Source: Mycoavidus cysteinexigens (GTDB lineage: Bacteria; Pseudomonadota; Gammaproteobacteria; Burkholderiales; Burkholderiaceae). Taken from it: a DNA stretch of 64,000 bases. Below are positions 35,186 to 45,700 of the stretch, piece by piece. The stretch lies in contig NZ_AP018150.1 in assembly GCF_003966915.1 (NCBI RefSeq), forward strand, positions 2,170,001 through 2,234,000, in the 5' to 3' direction. The notes beneath the pieces were generated by a model. That model had not been told where the DNA came from, ran no database searches, and saw only the letters and a program-made list of their open reading frames with translations. Numbering within the stretch: position 1 is the first letter of the stretch; the number at the start of each line of letters is the position of its first letter. A program made the position numbers and the translations under genes.

Positions 35186-35912
35186 CATTCACGCCACTCT
35201 CACCGCATTGCAACTGCATGGCATGGCCACGGCCTGGAGCGAGTTACAAGCCGAAAAGCCAAAACTCATTCATCGCCCTGAAATTTGGATAGAACGCCTG
35301 ATCGCCGCTGAGCAAACAGATCGAGCATTACGCCGTTTACGCTATCAGCTTAAAGCCGCACGCTTTCCTATCCATCGAGATTTACTCAGCTTTAATTGGC
35401 AAGAAACGCCTCTGTCACAAGCCGTCATCGAGCAACTCGCCACGGCCGACTTCACCGATGCCGCACATAACTTGATCCTAGTCGGCGGGTGTGGAACGGG
35501 CAAAACTCATCTTGCAACGGCGCTGGGCGTGGCCACCATTCATGCCGGAAAACGGGTCCGTTTCTTCAACGGCGTCGAATTGGTCAACGCGCTCGAACAC
35601 GAAAAGCAATTCGGTAAAACAGGTAACCTAGCCAAACGCCTTACACAGATTGATGCTCTCATCATTGACGAGCTTGGCTATTTGCCTTTCCCCGCTTCCA
35701 GTGGCGCACTGCTATTCCAGCTCATCGGACAGCTTTATGAGAAAACTTCTTTAATCATCACGACCAATCTCTCATTTAGCGAATGGGTACAGGTCTTCGG
35801 TGACGCAAAAATGACCACCGCTCTCTTAGATCGTATTACTCACCATTGCCATATCCTGGAAACTGGCAATCAATCTTACCGTTTCAAACATCGAAATATC
35901 CCTTCAAATTGA
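35175..35912 (+). CDS. istB: IS21 helper ATPase IstB
   Basis: Starts [17 protein letters not shown]; overlaps the end of istA. Walker [14 protein letters not shown], Walker [13 protein letters not shown], sensor 1 [12 protein letters not shown], and the end [15 protein letters not shown]. IstB is an AAA+ regulator that binds target DNA and activates IstA. An upstream in-frame ATG at 35151 would add eight residues. Intact and nearly identical to the copy at 54792. Confidence 0.92.
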   Translation: MPTDIHATLTALQLHGMATAWSELQAEKPKLIHRPEIWIERLIAAEQTDRALRRLRYQLKAARFPIHRDLLSFNWQETPLSQAVIEQLATADFTDAAHNLILVGGCGTGKTHLATALGVATIHAGKRVRFFNGVELVNALEHEKQFGKTGNLAKRLTQIDALIIDELGYLPFPASSGALLFQLIGQLYEKTSLIITTNLSFSEWVQVFGDAKMTTALLDRITHHCHILETGNQSYRFKHRNIPSN

Positions 35913-36162
35913 GTCCCTTAACTGGAAACTTTTCGGCGCTGTTTACTGGCAAATTTTGGACGCTGTTTGACAGCCAGTGAGTAAAAACGCATGGCATGGC
36001 TCTAAATTAGTCCCAAAGTGGCATACGAATTACAGCTTCTCTCCCACTGGACTAATTACCCTTACCAAAATCAACTTATTCTTAAAAATCCCGGTTTTTA
36101 CGAAGCAACTGCAAGGTTGCTAATAGGCGTTATCAAACAAGGCCCCTAATTAATTTTTTACA

Positions 36163-36339
36163 TAGTGAAATTTAATGAGAGGAAAAAAGCTACTCCGTGC
36201 GTTGAGCGTCGGCGTTTCACCACACTTCACCAGAGAGAGGTGTAGGACCATTTTGCTCTGCTAATATCGCCCAATGGATAAAAAATAGGTGCGAGGTACA
36301 AGCCGCACTCCTTAAGTCAAATAAGCTAAAGGAAGAAAA
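36163..36339 (+). repeat. leader/promoter region duplicated (inverted) at 13500-13675
   Basis: Counterpart of the leader before the NACHT-WD40 gene at 13499. Runs such as AGGTGTAGGACC, AAAAAATAGGTGCG and GCACTCCTTAAGTCAAA are shared, ending in the same ribosome-binding region CTAAAGGAAGAAAAATGGAG. The similarity runs on into the N-terminal coding region. Confidence 0.75.
36252..36272 (+). promoter_or_regulatory. putative extended -10 promoter shared by three NACHT genes (copy 3)
   Basis: TTTGCTCTGCTAATATCGCCC; TAATAT at 36262-36267 preceded by TGC, 73 bp before the ATG. Same spacing as at 13572-13577. Confidence 0.45.
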
Positions 36340-39300
36340 ATGGAGCTACTAGGGCAAATATGGAGAGCGGGTTGGGGAATAACACGTGATTTTAATAAAT
36401 CAGCAACGGATTTTTACAAAGAAGCGCTGGAGTATGAAAAACAAGGTGCGCTGGATAAGGCTCAAGCCTGCTACAGACAGGCACTTCGTGTGACAGAAAA
36501 ATTAAATTCAACTGAAACCCTCGCTCGGATCCATTTGGATTATGCAGGTTTGTTGGAAAAACAGCGTAATATGATTGAGGCAGGCAATGCCTATCAACAT
36601 GCCCAAAGATACGCACTGGATGCATCTAGATTAGAGCCGGATCAACTCGAAGTCCAGGGCTTACTTAAAAACATTGGCCTTTGTCACAGTCAATATTTAT
36701 TGGCTCAAGGACTGAGCGCCCAATCCGAGCAAGTGCTTCGAGAAACTGTGCAAGTGGTTAAAGGAAATGTGTCTGAGCAAAACGCGAGGTCAGACACATT
36801 TTTACCACTCCTCACAAACAATTCGGCATCCGACTCTTTGCCTTTTTCTACTCAAGCAGGCAATCCCGAAGGAAAGATTGTCGTACAAAACTGCCAAGGT
36901 ATGATTAATGCGCCCGTCCAGGGCAAGAATAACACGGTCAACGTGCATTACTATTCACCGAATTCAGAGGCTAGGCAGCCTCATGCGGTCTCGTTAGACA
37001 GCTTGCGCAATGCGCTTTATCAGCACTACCAATTATCTAATCTGTCGATTCAGCGTATATCGGGTGAGACCGCCTCACTGGAAGACTGTTATATCAATCT
37101 GGCGATTGTAGAAGGTCAGGCGCAACGTGAAAAAGACAAAGAAGAGTTGAAAAAGAAAGCTGTGTCTTTCGAACGTTTGCCCAGCAGTGAGCGGCAGCAG
37201 CTTGAGTCGACGAATCTAAACAAGTTAATTGCGTTAGAGCGCCTGTTTGAGAAGCAAAAATTACGCGATGGTTCAGAAGGTACTCCCAAACGGATCTTAA
37301 TTCAAGGTCGAGCAGGGATTGGGAAAACCACCTTGTGTAAAAAATTGGTGTATGACTATCAGAACCATGCATTTTGGCAGGATCAATTCGATTGCGTCTT
37401 GTGGGTTCCTTTACGACAACTGAAGACGCATGCCCCTAAACGTTTAGAAGATTTGCTCTGCACTCAGTATTTTGCGGGCTATGAAATGAGCCAAGCGCAG
37501 GCACTATCCAAGACTTTTTACACACATCAGGCCAAAACACTGTTTATCTTAGATGGCTTGGACGAAGTCGTCGGGGAACTTAACGACGGCAGGCCTTTAA
37601 AAGATTTTTTACATATATTACTCAATCAGGCGCATGTGGTGATTACCTCCCGACCTGCCGGGGTGGATGCCAAACTGTTGGGGGAGTTGGATTTGGAGTT
37701 GGAAACAGTCGGTTTTAGTCCGGCCAATGTACAGGCCTATATTGAAAAATTTGCGCCTGGACCGAATCAAGCAGCGATTCAACAGTTTATCAACCAGACT
37801 CCGTTGATTCAGGGACTGGTGAATATTCCGATTCAACTCGATGCACTGTGTTATAGCTGGGATCAGATTCCTCAGAATAAAACGGTGACGATGTCGACAC
37901 TGTACGAGGCGATGGTGGACAAATTATGGCGTAAAGACAGTGTGCGTTTGGAGAAAGAAGAAAAAGGAAAGGTATTAGGGGTGGAGGTCATTGAAGATTT
38001 ATCAGAATCGGATCTGGCAGAATTGATGACGGCTGAAATCGATTATCTAGGCTATTTAGCGTTTAAAGGCTTGGAGACGGAAAAAATTGAATTCAGTCGT
38101 GAAGAGCTCAGTCAGCGTAGGAAAGAATTAAACGGAAGCGCTCAAACAGGGCGGAAATTGCCGCTGAATTTTACGACGAATCTGAAAAAAACGTCATATT
38201 TACATACAGCGGATGCGCATCGGCCTGAATCGGAGCGACAGTATCATTTCCTTCACTTAACGTTTCAGGAGTTTTTTGCGGCGAAGTTCTTGGCAGGGCA
38301 TCTACAGGCGTATACAAAAGTGGAAGAATCCTCTACCCCCGTTGGGCAAAAGGACTTAAGCGTCATGCCGCAGCGACATGAAGTGGAAGCATTTATCGCC
38401 ACACATAAATACAATCCGCGGTATGAGATCGTATGGTGGATGGTGGCGGGTTTACTCAAGGGCGCAACGCTCGAGAATTTCTTTGATGTACTTGAGCAAT
38501 CGCCGCGAGACCTGATCGGAGGACGTCACCAGCAGGTGTTAATGGGATGTTTAAACGAAGCGCGGAGTCGATTGAACCCAGAGGCCGTGCTTGGATTAGA
38601 AAAAGCGTTTATGAGGGGGTTTAATTTCGAGAGGAAATTGAGCAATGGTGAGTACGAGAGCAAGCTGGGTCGACAAAGCGCTTTCCCGGAGCATCTGCTG
38701 CTCGCATTGTTAGATCAGCCTGATAACATAAAGAGCGAGATTATTAATGCATTAGGCGCACGCCCCACGCTGTCCGAAGCTGCCGAGCTGGAGCTGATCA
38801 GCACTTTGCAGGATCAAAGTGAGAATATCAGGTCTGCGGCAGCCACGGCGTTAGAACGCCGCACGCTGTCAAATGCCGCCGTGCAGGCCTTAATTAGCGC
38901 TTTGCAGGACCAAAATGAGAATGTCAGGTCCAAGGCAGCCGAAGCGTTAGGAGGCCAGAGTATTCTATCTAATACCGCGGTGCAGGCCTTGATCGACGCG
39001 CTGCAGGATCAAAATGAGAATGTCAGGTCCAAGGCAGCCGGAGCGTTAGGAGGTCAGAGCATTCTATCTGACACCGCGGTGCAGGCCTTGATCGACGCGC
39101 TGCAGGATCAAAATGAGAATGTCAGGTTCAAGGCAACCGGAGCATTAGGAGGTCAGAGCATTCTATCTGACACCGCCGTTCAGGCATTGATTAGCGCTTT
39201 GCAGGATCAAAATGAGAATGTCAGGTCCAAGGCAGCCCGAGCGTTAAGAGGTCAGAGCATTCTATCTGACACCGCCGTTCAGGCATTGATTAGCGCTTTG

Positions 39301-40596
39301 CAGGATCAAAATGAGAATGTCAGGTCCAAGGCAGCCGAAGCATTAGGAGGACAAAGCATTCTATCTGACACCGCGGTGCAGGCCTTGATCGACGCGCTGC
39401 AGGATCAAAATGAGAATGTCAGGGATGCGGTAGTGATGGCGTTAAGAGGCCGTGATACGCTGCCTAAAGCCGCCATGCGGACCATAGTAATTGGCGCATT
39501 ACAGGATCAAGATGCAGATGTCAGGGATGCGGCATCGAGGGCGTTAGGAGGTCGGCGCACATTGTTCGTAGCCGACGAGCAGGCCTTGATCAGTGCTTTG
39601 CAGGATGAAAGTAGAGGTTTAAGGCGTGCCGTAGCAAGTTGGTTAGAAGGCCCGAGTACGTTGTCTGACGCCGTAGTGCAGGCTTTGATCGGTGCCTTGC
39701 AGGATGAAGATTGCACTGTCAGGTCTGCGGCAGGGAGGGCGTTAGAATACCAGAGCACGCTATCTGTCGTCGCTACGCAGGCCTTGATTAGCGCTTTGCA
39801 GGATCAAGATCAGTATGTCAGGTTCAAGGCGGCAAGGGCTTTAGGAAGCAAGGACTCCCTGTCCGAAGCCGCTGTGTTGGCCTTGATCGAAGCTTTGCAA
39901 GATCAAAATAGTTATGAGGTCAGTTGTATTGCAGAAATGGCATTAAAAGGCAAGAGTCTGCTGTCAAATGCCGCTGAGCAGGCCTTAATCGGCGCTTTGC
40001 AGCATGAAAATAAGGAAGTCAGATATAGGGCAGTGAGTACCTTAGATGGCGAGAGCGCGCTGTCAGATGCCACCGTGCATGCCTTAATTAACATTTTACA
40101 GGATGAACATAAGACTACCGGATTTTCGGCGGGGATCGCGTTACGTGGCCGGAGCACGCTGCCAGATGCCGCCGTGCAGGCCTTGATCGGCGCTTTGCAG
40201 CATGAAAATCCGGATATCAGGTATGTGGTGACGAGGGCGTTAGACAGCCAGAATACGCTGTCAGATGCCGGTGTACAGGCCTTGATCGGTGCTTTTGAGC
40301 ATGAAGATACGATTAGGCCTGTGTTAGCGAGAGCGTTATTAAACCATCTTGAGGATATTTACGCTGTGCTGCCCGGTTTGTCGCCTAACCAGATTGAGAC
40401 CCTCTATACGAAATGTTTGTTCAATTACAGCTGTAAACACAGAGCTCCACTGTATGTTCAAGATGATCGGCTTCATTTTTATACAGAAAGGGGGGCAGGC
40501 CAGACAGCCCGGATAGAAAAAGTTAAGCTAGAAAAAATCATACAGGCTTTTGAAGCAGTGCAAATCAAGGGCGGACTGTTGCTAAAGGAAGCTTAG
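36340..40596 (+). CDS. NACHT-HEAT receptor protein (NLR-like), 1418 aa
   Basis: The only NACHT gene on the plus strand. N-terminus TPR-like (~20-150; FYKEALEYEKQG, KAQACYRQALRVTEK), nearly the same as in the WD40 protein at 9138. Motif at ~178-207: IVVQNCQGMINAPVQGKNN + TVNVHYYSP. NACHT with Walker A GRAGIGKTT (~322) and Walker B LFILDGLDEVVG (~402), YHFLHLTFQEFFAAKFL. Then 16 HEAT-like repeats of 33 residues (~801-1335); repeats 2-7 are almost identical (AVQALISALQDQNENVRSKA), indicating recent expansion. The C-terminal cap (LSPNQIETLY...LYVQDDRLHFYTE) matches the protein at 4065. ATG has AAAGGAAG 5 bases upstream. A hairpin terminator follows at 40631. Confidence 0.9.
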   Translation: MELLGQIWRAGWGITRDFNKSATDFYKEALEYEKQGALDKAQACYRQALRVTEKLNSTETLARIHLDYAGLLEKQRNMIEAGNAYQHAQRYALDASRLEPDQLEVQGLLKNIGLCHSQYLLAQGLSAQSEQVLRETVQVVKGNVSEQNARSDTFLPLLTNNSASDSLPFSTQAGNPEGKIVVQNCQGMINAPVQGKNNTVNVHYYSPNSEARQPHAVSLDSLRNALYQHYQLSNLSIQRISGETASLEDCYINLAIVEGQAQREKDKEELKKKAVSFERLPSSERQQLESTNLNKLIALERLFEKQKLRDGSEGTPKRILIQGRAGIGKTTLCKKLVYDYQNHAFWQDQFDCVLWVPLRQLKTHAPKRLEDLLCTQYFAGYEMSQAQALSKTFYTHQAKTLFILDGLDEVVGELNDGRPLKDFLHILLNQAHVVITSRPAGVDAKLLGELDLELETVGFSPANVQAYIEKFAPGPNQAAIQQFINQTPLIQGLVNIPIQLDALCYSWDQIPQNKTVTMSTLYEAMVDKLWRKDSVRLEKEEKGKVLGVEVIEDLSESDLAELMTAEIDYLGYLAFKGLETEKIEFSREELSQRRKELNGSAQTGRKLPLNFTTNLKKTSYLHTADAHRPESERQYHFLHLTFQEFFAAKFLAGHLQAYTKVEESSTPVGQKDLSVMPQRHEVEAFIATHKYNPRYEIVWWMVAGLLKGATLENFFDVLEQSPRDLIGGRHQQVLMGCLNEARSRLNPEAVLGLEKAFMRGFNFERKLSNGEYESKLGRQSAFPEHLLLALLDQPDNIKSEIINALGARPTLSEAAELELISTLQDQSENIRSAAATALERRTLSNAAVQALISALQDQNENVRSKAAEALGGQSILSNTAVQALIDALQDQNENVRSKAAGALGGQSILSDTAVQALIDALQDQNENVRFKATGALGGQSILSDTAVQALISALQDQNENVRSKAARALRGQSILSDTAVQALISALQDQNENVRSKAAEALGGQSILSDTAVQALIDALQDQNENVRDAVVMALRGRDTLPKAAMRTIVIGALQDQDADVRDAASRALGGRRTLFVADEQALISALQDESRGLRRAVASWLEGPSTLSDAVVQALIGALQDEDCTVRSAAGRALEYQSTLSVVATQALISALQDQDQYVRFKAARALGSKDSLSEAAVLALIEALQDQNSYEVSCIAEMALKGKSLLSNAAEQALIGALQHENKEVRYRAVSTLDGESALSDATVHALINILQDEHKTTGFSAGIALRGRSTLPDAAVQALIGALQHENPDIRYVVTRALDSQNTLSDAGVQALIGAFEHEDTIRPVLARALLNHLEDIYAVLPGLSPNQIETLYTKCLFNYSCKHRAPLYVQDDRLHFYTERGAGQTARIEKVKLEKIIQAFEAVQIKGGLLLKEA

Positions 40597-40630
40597 TCTC
40601 AAGGTCGAAAGGAGGGCGTGGAGCGGCTCG

Positions 40631-40664
40631 CGTAGCAAAAAATTTTCACCGGTTTTTTGCTACG
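40631..40664. terminator. 12-bp hairpin terminator after the NACHT-HEAT gene
   Basis: CGTAGCAAAAAA / TTTTTTGCTACG with loop TTTTCACCGG. With A-tract and T-tract in the stem it can act in both directions: for the NACHT-HEAT gene (plus) and for the IS110-side fragment (minus). Confidence 0.6.
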
Positions 40665-40691
40665 AAAGAATCGTCTGATTTAACATAACTC

Positions 40692-40895
40692 TCATTCGAG
40701 ATATTTTTGGTTGTAGCAGCTAAATTGCAATGTCTGATCTGCACCTTTTTTATCCCCATTTAAACAAAAAATGACTTTATCTGAAACACATTTATATCCT
40801 GCTGCGGCAGTAACGAAAAGCCTTGGGGAAGGTGCGATGACATTCCTTTTGTGATCCCAAGGTTTTCGAACAATCGCTACCCATCTAATTCGTTG
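40692..40895 (-). pseudogene. orphan C-terminal tail of an unknown gene, cut by an IS110 fragment
   Basis: Downstream of the breakpoint of the IS110 remnant (about 40896), a second frame reads RWVAIVRKPWDHKRNVIAPS, AAAGYKCVSDKVIFCLNGDK and FSCYNQKYLE before its stop at 40692. Composition looks coding (three Cys, balanced charges) but I do not recognise it. It may be a secreted or Cys-rich protein end, or chance. Confidence 0.25.
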
Positions 40896-41152
40896 CTCTT
40901 GACAAACGGACGGACAAATAGCGGGGGGATTAGCTTGACCTGATGCCCAAACTCTACCAACTCCCAAGCCATCTGGTGCGCTCCTGCACACGCTTCCATA
41001 ACCACCATAGTAGTCTGAAAATTGTTGAAAAACTCAAGCAATTGCTTACGGGTGAGCTTCTTGCAAAGTGCCATCCATTCAGCCTTGTGTTGTCCATGAA
41101 CGCGAAATAACTTTTTACCCAGATCAATACCTACCAGCTTCACTTTATCCAT
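40877..41152 (-). pseudogene. IS110-family transposase, N-terminal fragment
   Basis: MDKVKLVGIDLGKKLFRVHG (first Asp), MVVMEACAGAHQMAWELVEF (Glu) and VRPFVKSNELDG; the expected KNDAADA motif is lost where the frame ends. About 90 of ~340 residues remain. The 290 bp before it (41153-41444) contain no gene and include short stem-loops; they may be the element's non-coding 5' region or belong to the neighbouring IS110 element. Confidence 0.8.
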
Positions 41153-41444
41153 GATGGCTATATGAACGCCTCCCGTTTGAGCAAACTTTTCTTAAGTTCA
41201 GACAGATAGGTTAGGCTGCAGCTCTATATTCGACCTCTTGCAGCCGATACTAAAGCTGCGGGCCCCGATGAAATTCGCTGACTCACACCTCATTCTTCGA
41301 GCGAACTTAAAGCTCTGGCCATCATGCAGGTTTAGTGAGTCCCGGTCCAACCTGTTTTGTCATCCCATTTGAAATGCCTGCGCAACCTTTGGAGGTGTCA
41401 CTCTTTAAAAAATAAAGATAAACTTTCTACACCGTGCGGCCTGC

Positions 41445-42464
41445 TTATGCAGGCTTAACGCTAACGTAGTCTGTTTGGTACAACCGGTTATGAGCCAATA
41501 GTGCCCAAATAGTTCGAGCCATCTTGTTGGCGAGCGCGACGACCACAACATTCAATGGACGCCGTTTGAGCATCTGCTCAACCCATAAGCTTGGCTGTTT
41601 CGCATGTGCGAGCACGCTACGCGCTCCGTGAATGAGCAAGGTACGCAAATACACATCACCACGCTTGCTGATGCCTTGCAACTTCACTTTGCCGCCTGAG
41701 CCTGTTTGCTTGGGAACCAGACCAATCCAGGCCGCAAACTCTCGACCTGACTTGAACACTTTCGTATCCCCTATCGTTGCAACGGCAGCACTCGCGGTGA
41801 GCACCCCAACCCCAGGTATCTCCATCAGGGCCTTGGCTGCTTTATCTTCTTTCATCCATTCACGCAACCGTCTCTCGATTTCAGCGATTTGCGCGTCCAG
41901 CTGCTTTAACCCATTCCACTGTTCTCGTAACGTATCAAGCAACATGCTTGGCAGGCGATCGGCTATCCTTTCCAACACAATAGGCATCGCTTTATCCAGC
42001 GCGGCTCGCCCTTTTCCTATCACTTCACCGTATTCAGTCAATAAACCGTGCAAACCGTTTATTTGCATCGTGCGAAACTTCACCAACTGCTGACGCATTC
42101 GATGTAACGCCAGCACCGCTTGTTGCGCTTCTGTCTTGACGGCAATTGCCTTACCTGGCTGCTGCACGGCTAGCCAGATGGCTCGTGCATCCGCTGCATC
42201 ATTCTTATTACGCACATTAAAAGCCTTCACAAACTTCGCTGGCATCAGCTTCACCTGGTGTCCCATTAGGATCAATTGCCGAGCCCAGTGTTGGGCTCCA
42301 CCACATGCCTCCATGCCTATTAAACAGGACTCCCGATTGGCAAAGTGCTCAAGGAACTTCGCGCGTTTAATCGGCTTGTTCACTATTTCCCCTGTCTCTA
42401 TGTCTATGTAGTGCACCTGCATCACATTTTTTGCAATATCAATTCCGACTGTTGTAAGCTTCAT
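41445..42464 (-). CDS. IS110-family transposase, full length
   Basis: Start MKLTTVGIDIAKNVMQVHYI chosen at 42464 because the 19 upstream codons in frame lack family similarity. DEDD domain: GIDIAKN, CLIGMEACGGAQHWAR, RNKNDAADARAIW. C-terminal Tnp20-like domain: LMEIPGVGVLTASAAVATIG, SGREFAAWIGLVPKQTGSGG with the catalytic Ser in TGSGGK, ISKRGDVYLRTLLIHGARS. IS110 enzymes recombine without target duplications, guided in characterised cases by an RNA from the element's non-coding end. Both flanks (41160-41444 and 42465-42760) hold enough non-coding DNA for this. Apparently intact. Confidence 0.9.
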   Translation of the reverse strand: MKLTTVGIDIAKNVMQVHYIDIETGEIVNKPIKRAKFLEHFANRESCLIGMEACGGAQHWARQLILMGHQVKLMPAKFVKAFNVRNKNDAADARAIWLAVQQPGKAIAVKTEAQQAVLALHRMRQQLVKFRTMQINGLHGLLTEYGEVIGKGRAALDKAMPIVLERIADRLPSMLLDTLREQWNGLKQLDAQIAEIERRLREWMKEDKAAKALMEIPGVGVLTASAAVATIGDTKVFKSGREFAAWIGLVPKQTGSGGKVKLQGISKRGDVYLRTLLIHGARSVLAHAKQPSLWVEQMLKRRPLNVVVVALANKMARTIWALLAHNRLYQTDYVSVKPA

Positions 42465-42762
42465 TTTGGACTCTCCTGTTTGCCTGTGAAGAAAATCTTC
42501 GTGATCTTCCATTTTAGGCACTCTGATGCCGTCGGCCTGGAGGGTCCTCTTCCATTCGCCCTACAGACTGGTGGGAGGCGTTCATTACATTCTTCTAACT
42601 TCATAAGTTTAGAAGGTGGAAGGGACCATCTCATTACGTGTGGCACACACCTTGAACTCCTTCGAGCGATTTAATCACCTATTCATTCAACTTCGATACA
42701 TTATGTGGCACTGTCAACGTCCAAAAAATAGCTGGATTTTTATTATGGACACCCATATTGCT

Positions 42763-45700
42763 TCAAGCATAAGCAGGTGATGAGGATCTCATAATTATTT
42801 GTTGATCGAGTGGTACAGGGGCGGGCTTGCCTTTTGCCATTTTTTGCTCAAGCAACATTTGATTGAATGACGTTAATCCTTGCGCCCCTTCTATAGAAGC
42901 TCCATCAAGCGTCAATCTATTTTGATGCGAAGCCCACCGGAAAATAACTCGATGCCCTTCTTCTAATACTTGCCAGAGGCGAATAATATGATCCCTTCCC
43001 CCTGTCAATAAATACTTGCCCTCGTCGGTTTCGTACCAAACTACGGATTCAATGAAAAAACCAGCACCTCCAAGTGTCGCCAAACATGTGCCGGAAGCGA
43101 TATCCCATATCTTGGCTGTATCGTCTAAACTGCCTGAAGCTAATAAATTTCCTTTTGAGGAAAAATCAATACTGACCACCGTACTCGTGTGTCCTTTTAA
43201 AGATTGTACTTGGGTTCCTTTTGTTATAGACCATAAATCAATAGTATATGAATGACCTCCTAAAGCAATCAAAGATTGGTCAGGTGAAAATAATAGGCAT
43301 TCGAGCCGCTGAGAGATTTTTTCTTTAAAAATTTTTAGAGGAGTAGTTTTGTTCCCTTCTACTTCCAATAATTCAATCATCTTTCCCTCAGGAGCTCGAG
43401 CCAATAAAGTCTCATCTGGGGAAAATGCAGAAGCTGTATAAAAAAGATATCTAAAACTTTTCCGACGAACGGCTCTTTCCATCTCTATGGCCCATAATTC
43501 CCCCGCGTAGTAGAAATATTTTCCGCTACACGAAGTCGCAGGATTTCCAACCATATTACGATGCGGTAGAGTTCCAAGAAGTTTTAGATTCCCACTCCCC
43601 GCTATCAAAAAAATCAACAAATCACGCTCACTGAAACCTCTATTATTCCGAGTTGCAAGTAACACGTTCTTATTAGACAGAAATGCAAGGCTATCAATCC
43701 AGTTACCTTGCATTTGGAAAGTTCTGAGAAGAGCCGCTTTATTGCCAGATATAGACCATAGTTTAACTACATTATCCTCGCTGCAAGAGGCGAATTGACC
43801 ATTAGATACGGAGGCAATATGCCTAACATAGGCGCGATGGCCTATAGAAGTACTTGAAAATTTTTCGTCAATATTTCCAACTGACCAAAGCTTAACCATG
43901 CCTTCATTACTACTTGAGAGAATTTGAGTATCATTATTCGAAAATGTAACGCTCTCAATCTCCGCACGGTGGCCTCGAAATTCTCTGATAGGAATTACAC
44001 TTTCTCCTTGAACAGGCCATACTTTGACCTCATTATCATTGCCAGCCGAAACAATCCAGCCACTATCTTTAGAAAATTTAATACGATGGTATCCTCCTTC
44101 AAAAGTTTTCAAGAGACGTAGATTATTATCTTCAAATAACCATAATTTCACAGTCTTATCTAAATACGATCCGACAGAAGCCAAAAGAGTATCATTGCCA
44201 CTGGGGGAAAATACGACGCGTTCAATGTCATTTTTATGCCCGCTTACTGCTGCTAGCGGCATCGTGCTATCACCCTCAACAAGCCAAATTTTGATATTAG
44301 TATTGTCATCATCTTCCCAAAATCCCCATCCTGGCCACCCTCCAGAGGCCAGCAGCTTGCCATCAGAGGAAAATGCCACACTATTAACCGCTCTAGACTG
44401 CTTCTGAAATTCTTTCAACGGCCTGATATCGTTATCTTTCACCCCCCATAACCGAAGAATTCCATTATGGCTACCCGAAGCTAATTTAGCTCCATTAGGT
44501 GAAAACGAGATGCCATTAATCTGTCCAAAACTTTTTGTAATGGTTTTTAATAAATTGAAGCCATCTAATCCAATTGACCAAAATTTAATCGTGTCCGTTC
44601 CACTATACCCTTCTGGGAATCCTCCATTACCATAAGTTATCGCTGGCCCTGAACCACTATACTCTGCAAAACTGTAATTATGGCTCACAGAAACTAGGTA
44701 TTTCCCATCCGGAGAAAATTCAATATGCTTAACCTCCTCTTCATGACCATTAATAACATGTAGGGGCATTAATGTTCTAGCATCATAAATCTCAATAACA
44801 TTATTCAACGCTATTACTATCCAACGTTCGTCAGGCGAATAACAACTATGGCACGTATTCACAGAATCAGGAAAATTCAAAGCAGGAAATTCATTAAACT
44901 CTATCCCACTTAGTTGGGCACGATCAAATTTCGCATTTCTTAGCCACGCTCCAGTTAAATGCACGTTACTTAAATCAGCTTCACTAAAGTTAACACTGTC
45001 GAATACTCCTTGCATTAATTTCGCACCCGGTATATGAATTCCACTAAAATCTTCACCATTAAACTGTACCCCCGCTCTGACTAAAACCGTGATCGCATTC
45101 GCCGCTCCTCTTTCAAACTGCACCCCTTCTTCCCCTTTAGATTGCTCAATCACCCTTAAAAGGCGCTCTTCTAACCGCGGCTCTTGTTGTACGCGTTCTG
45201 TTAAAAACAGCAATACTGTTGGATCATTCACAATATTTAATCGGTTGAACCATGAAAAAGCTTCAATCTTGTCAACAGCGGCAAGCCCCTCCCACAACGA
45301 TCTCGCCACTAGATAATCCTGAACTGATTTATGGATAAACTCAAATTGTTCGTCTCGGCAGATCAGCGGTGCATTAAAGCGTAATAATTTAATCTTTTCA
45401 TTACTGTCACTAAAGAACTTATCTCGCCAATCTTGCGTTGCCGCGCTAGATTCGTCATAGGAAAGCTGCTCCGAATACTTCACATGCACCAATCCAGCCT
45501 GATACATTTCTATTGCCAAATCTTTACTAAATTTTGTACCATGCTTAGCAAAAGCTTTATTCAGAAAATGAAATGCTTTCTGTTCTGCATCAGATAAGCG
45601 AATACCACTTAACCGATCTTGCGAGCGCTCAAACCAGCTCTCTACGAATTGATCATATAATGCAAGGCGAGTAATATGTTGATTACTCGCCTTGTACTTC

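Larger units (their letters stand above)
33576..35972 (+). mobile_element. IS21-family element, copy 1
   Basis: The left end TGTAAAACAGCGTGCAAAAC and the right end (complement TGTCAAACAGCGTCCAAAAT) are imperfect inverted repeats; a second internal pair (AAACAGCG.CCAAAAGTTTCCA) is the multiple terminal repeat typical of IS21. Length ~2.4 kb with istA and istB. It interrupts the IS110 transposase. A truncated second copy is at 53665-55589. No clear target duplication is visible. Confidence 0.88.
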
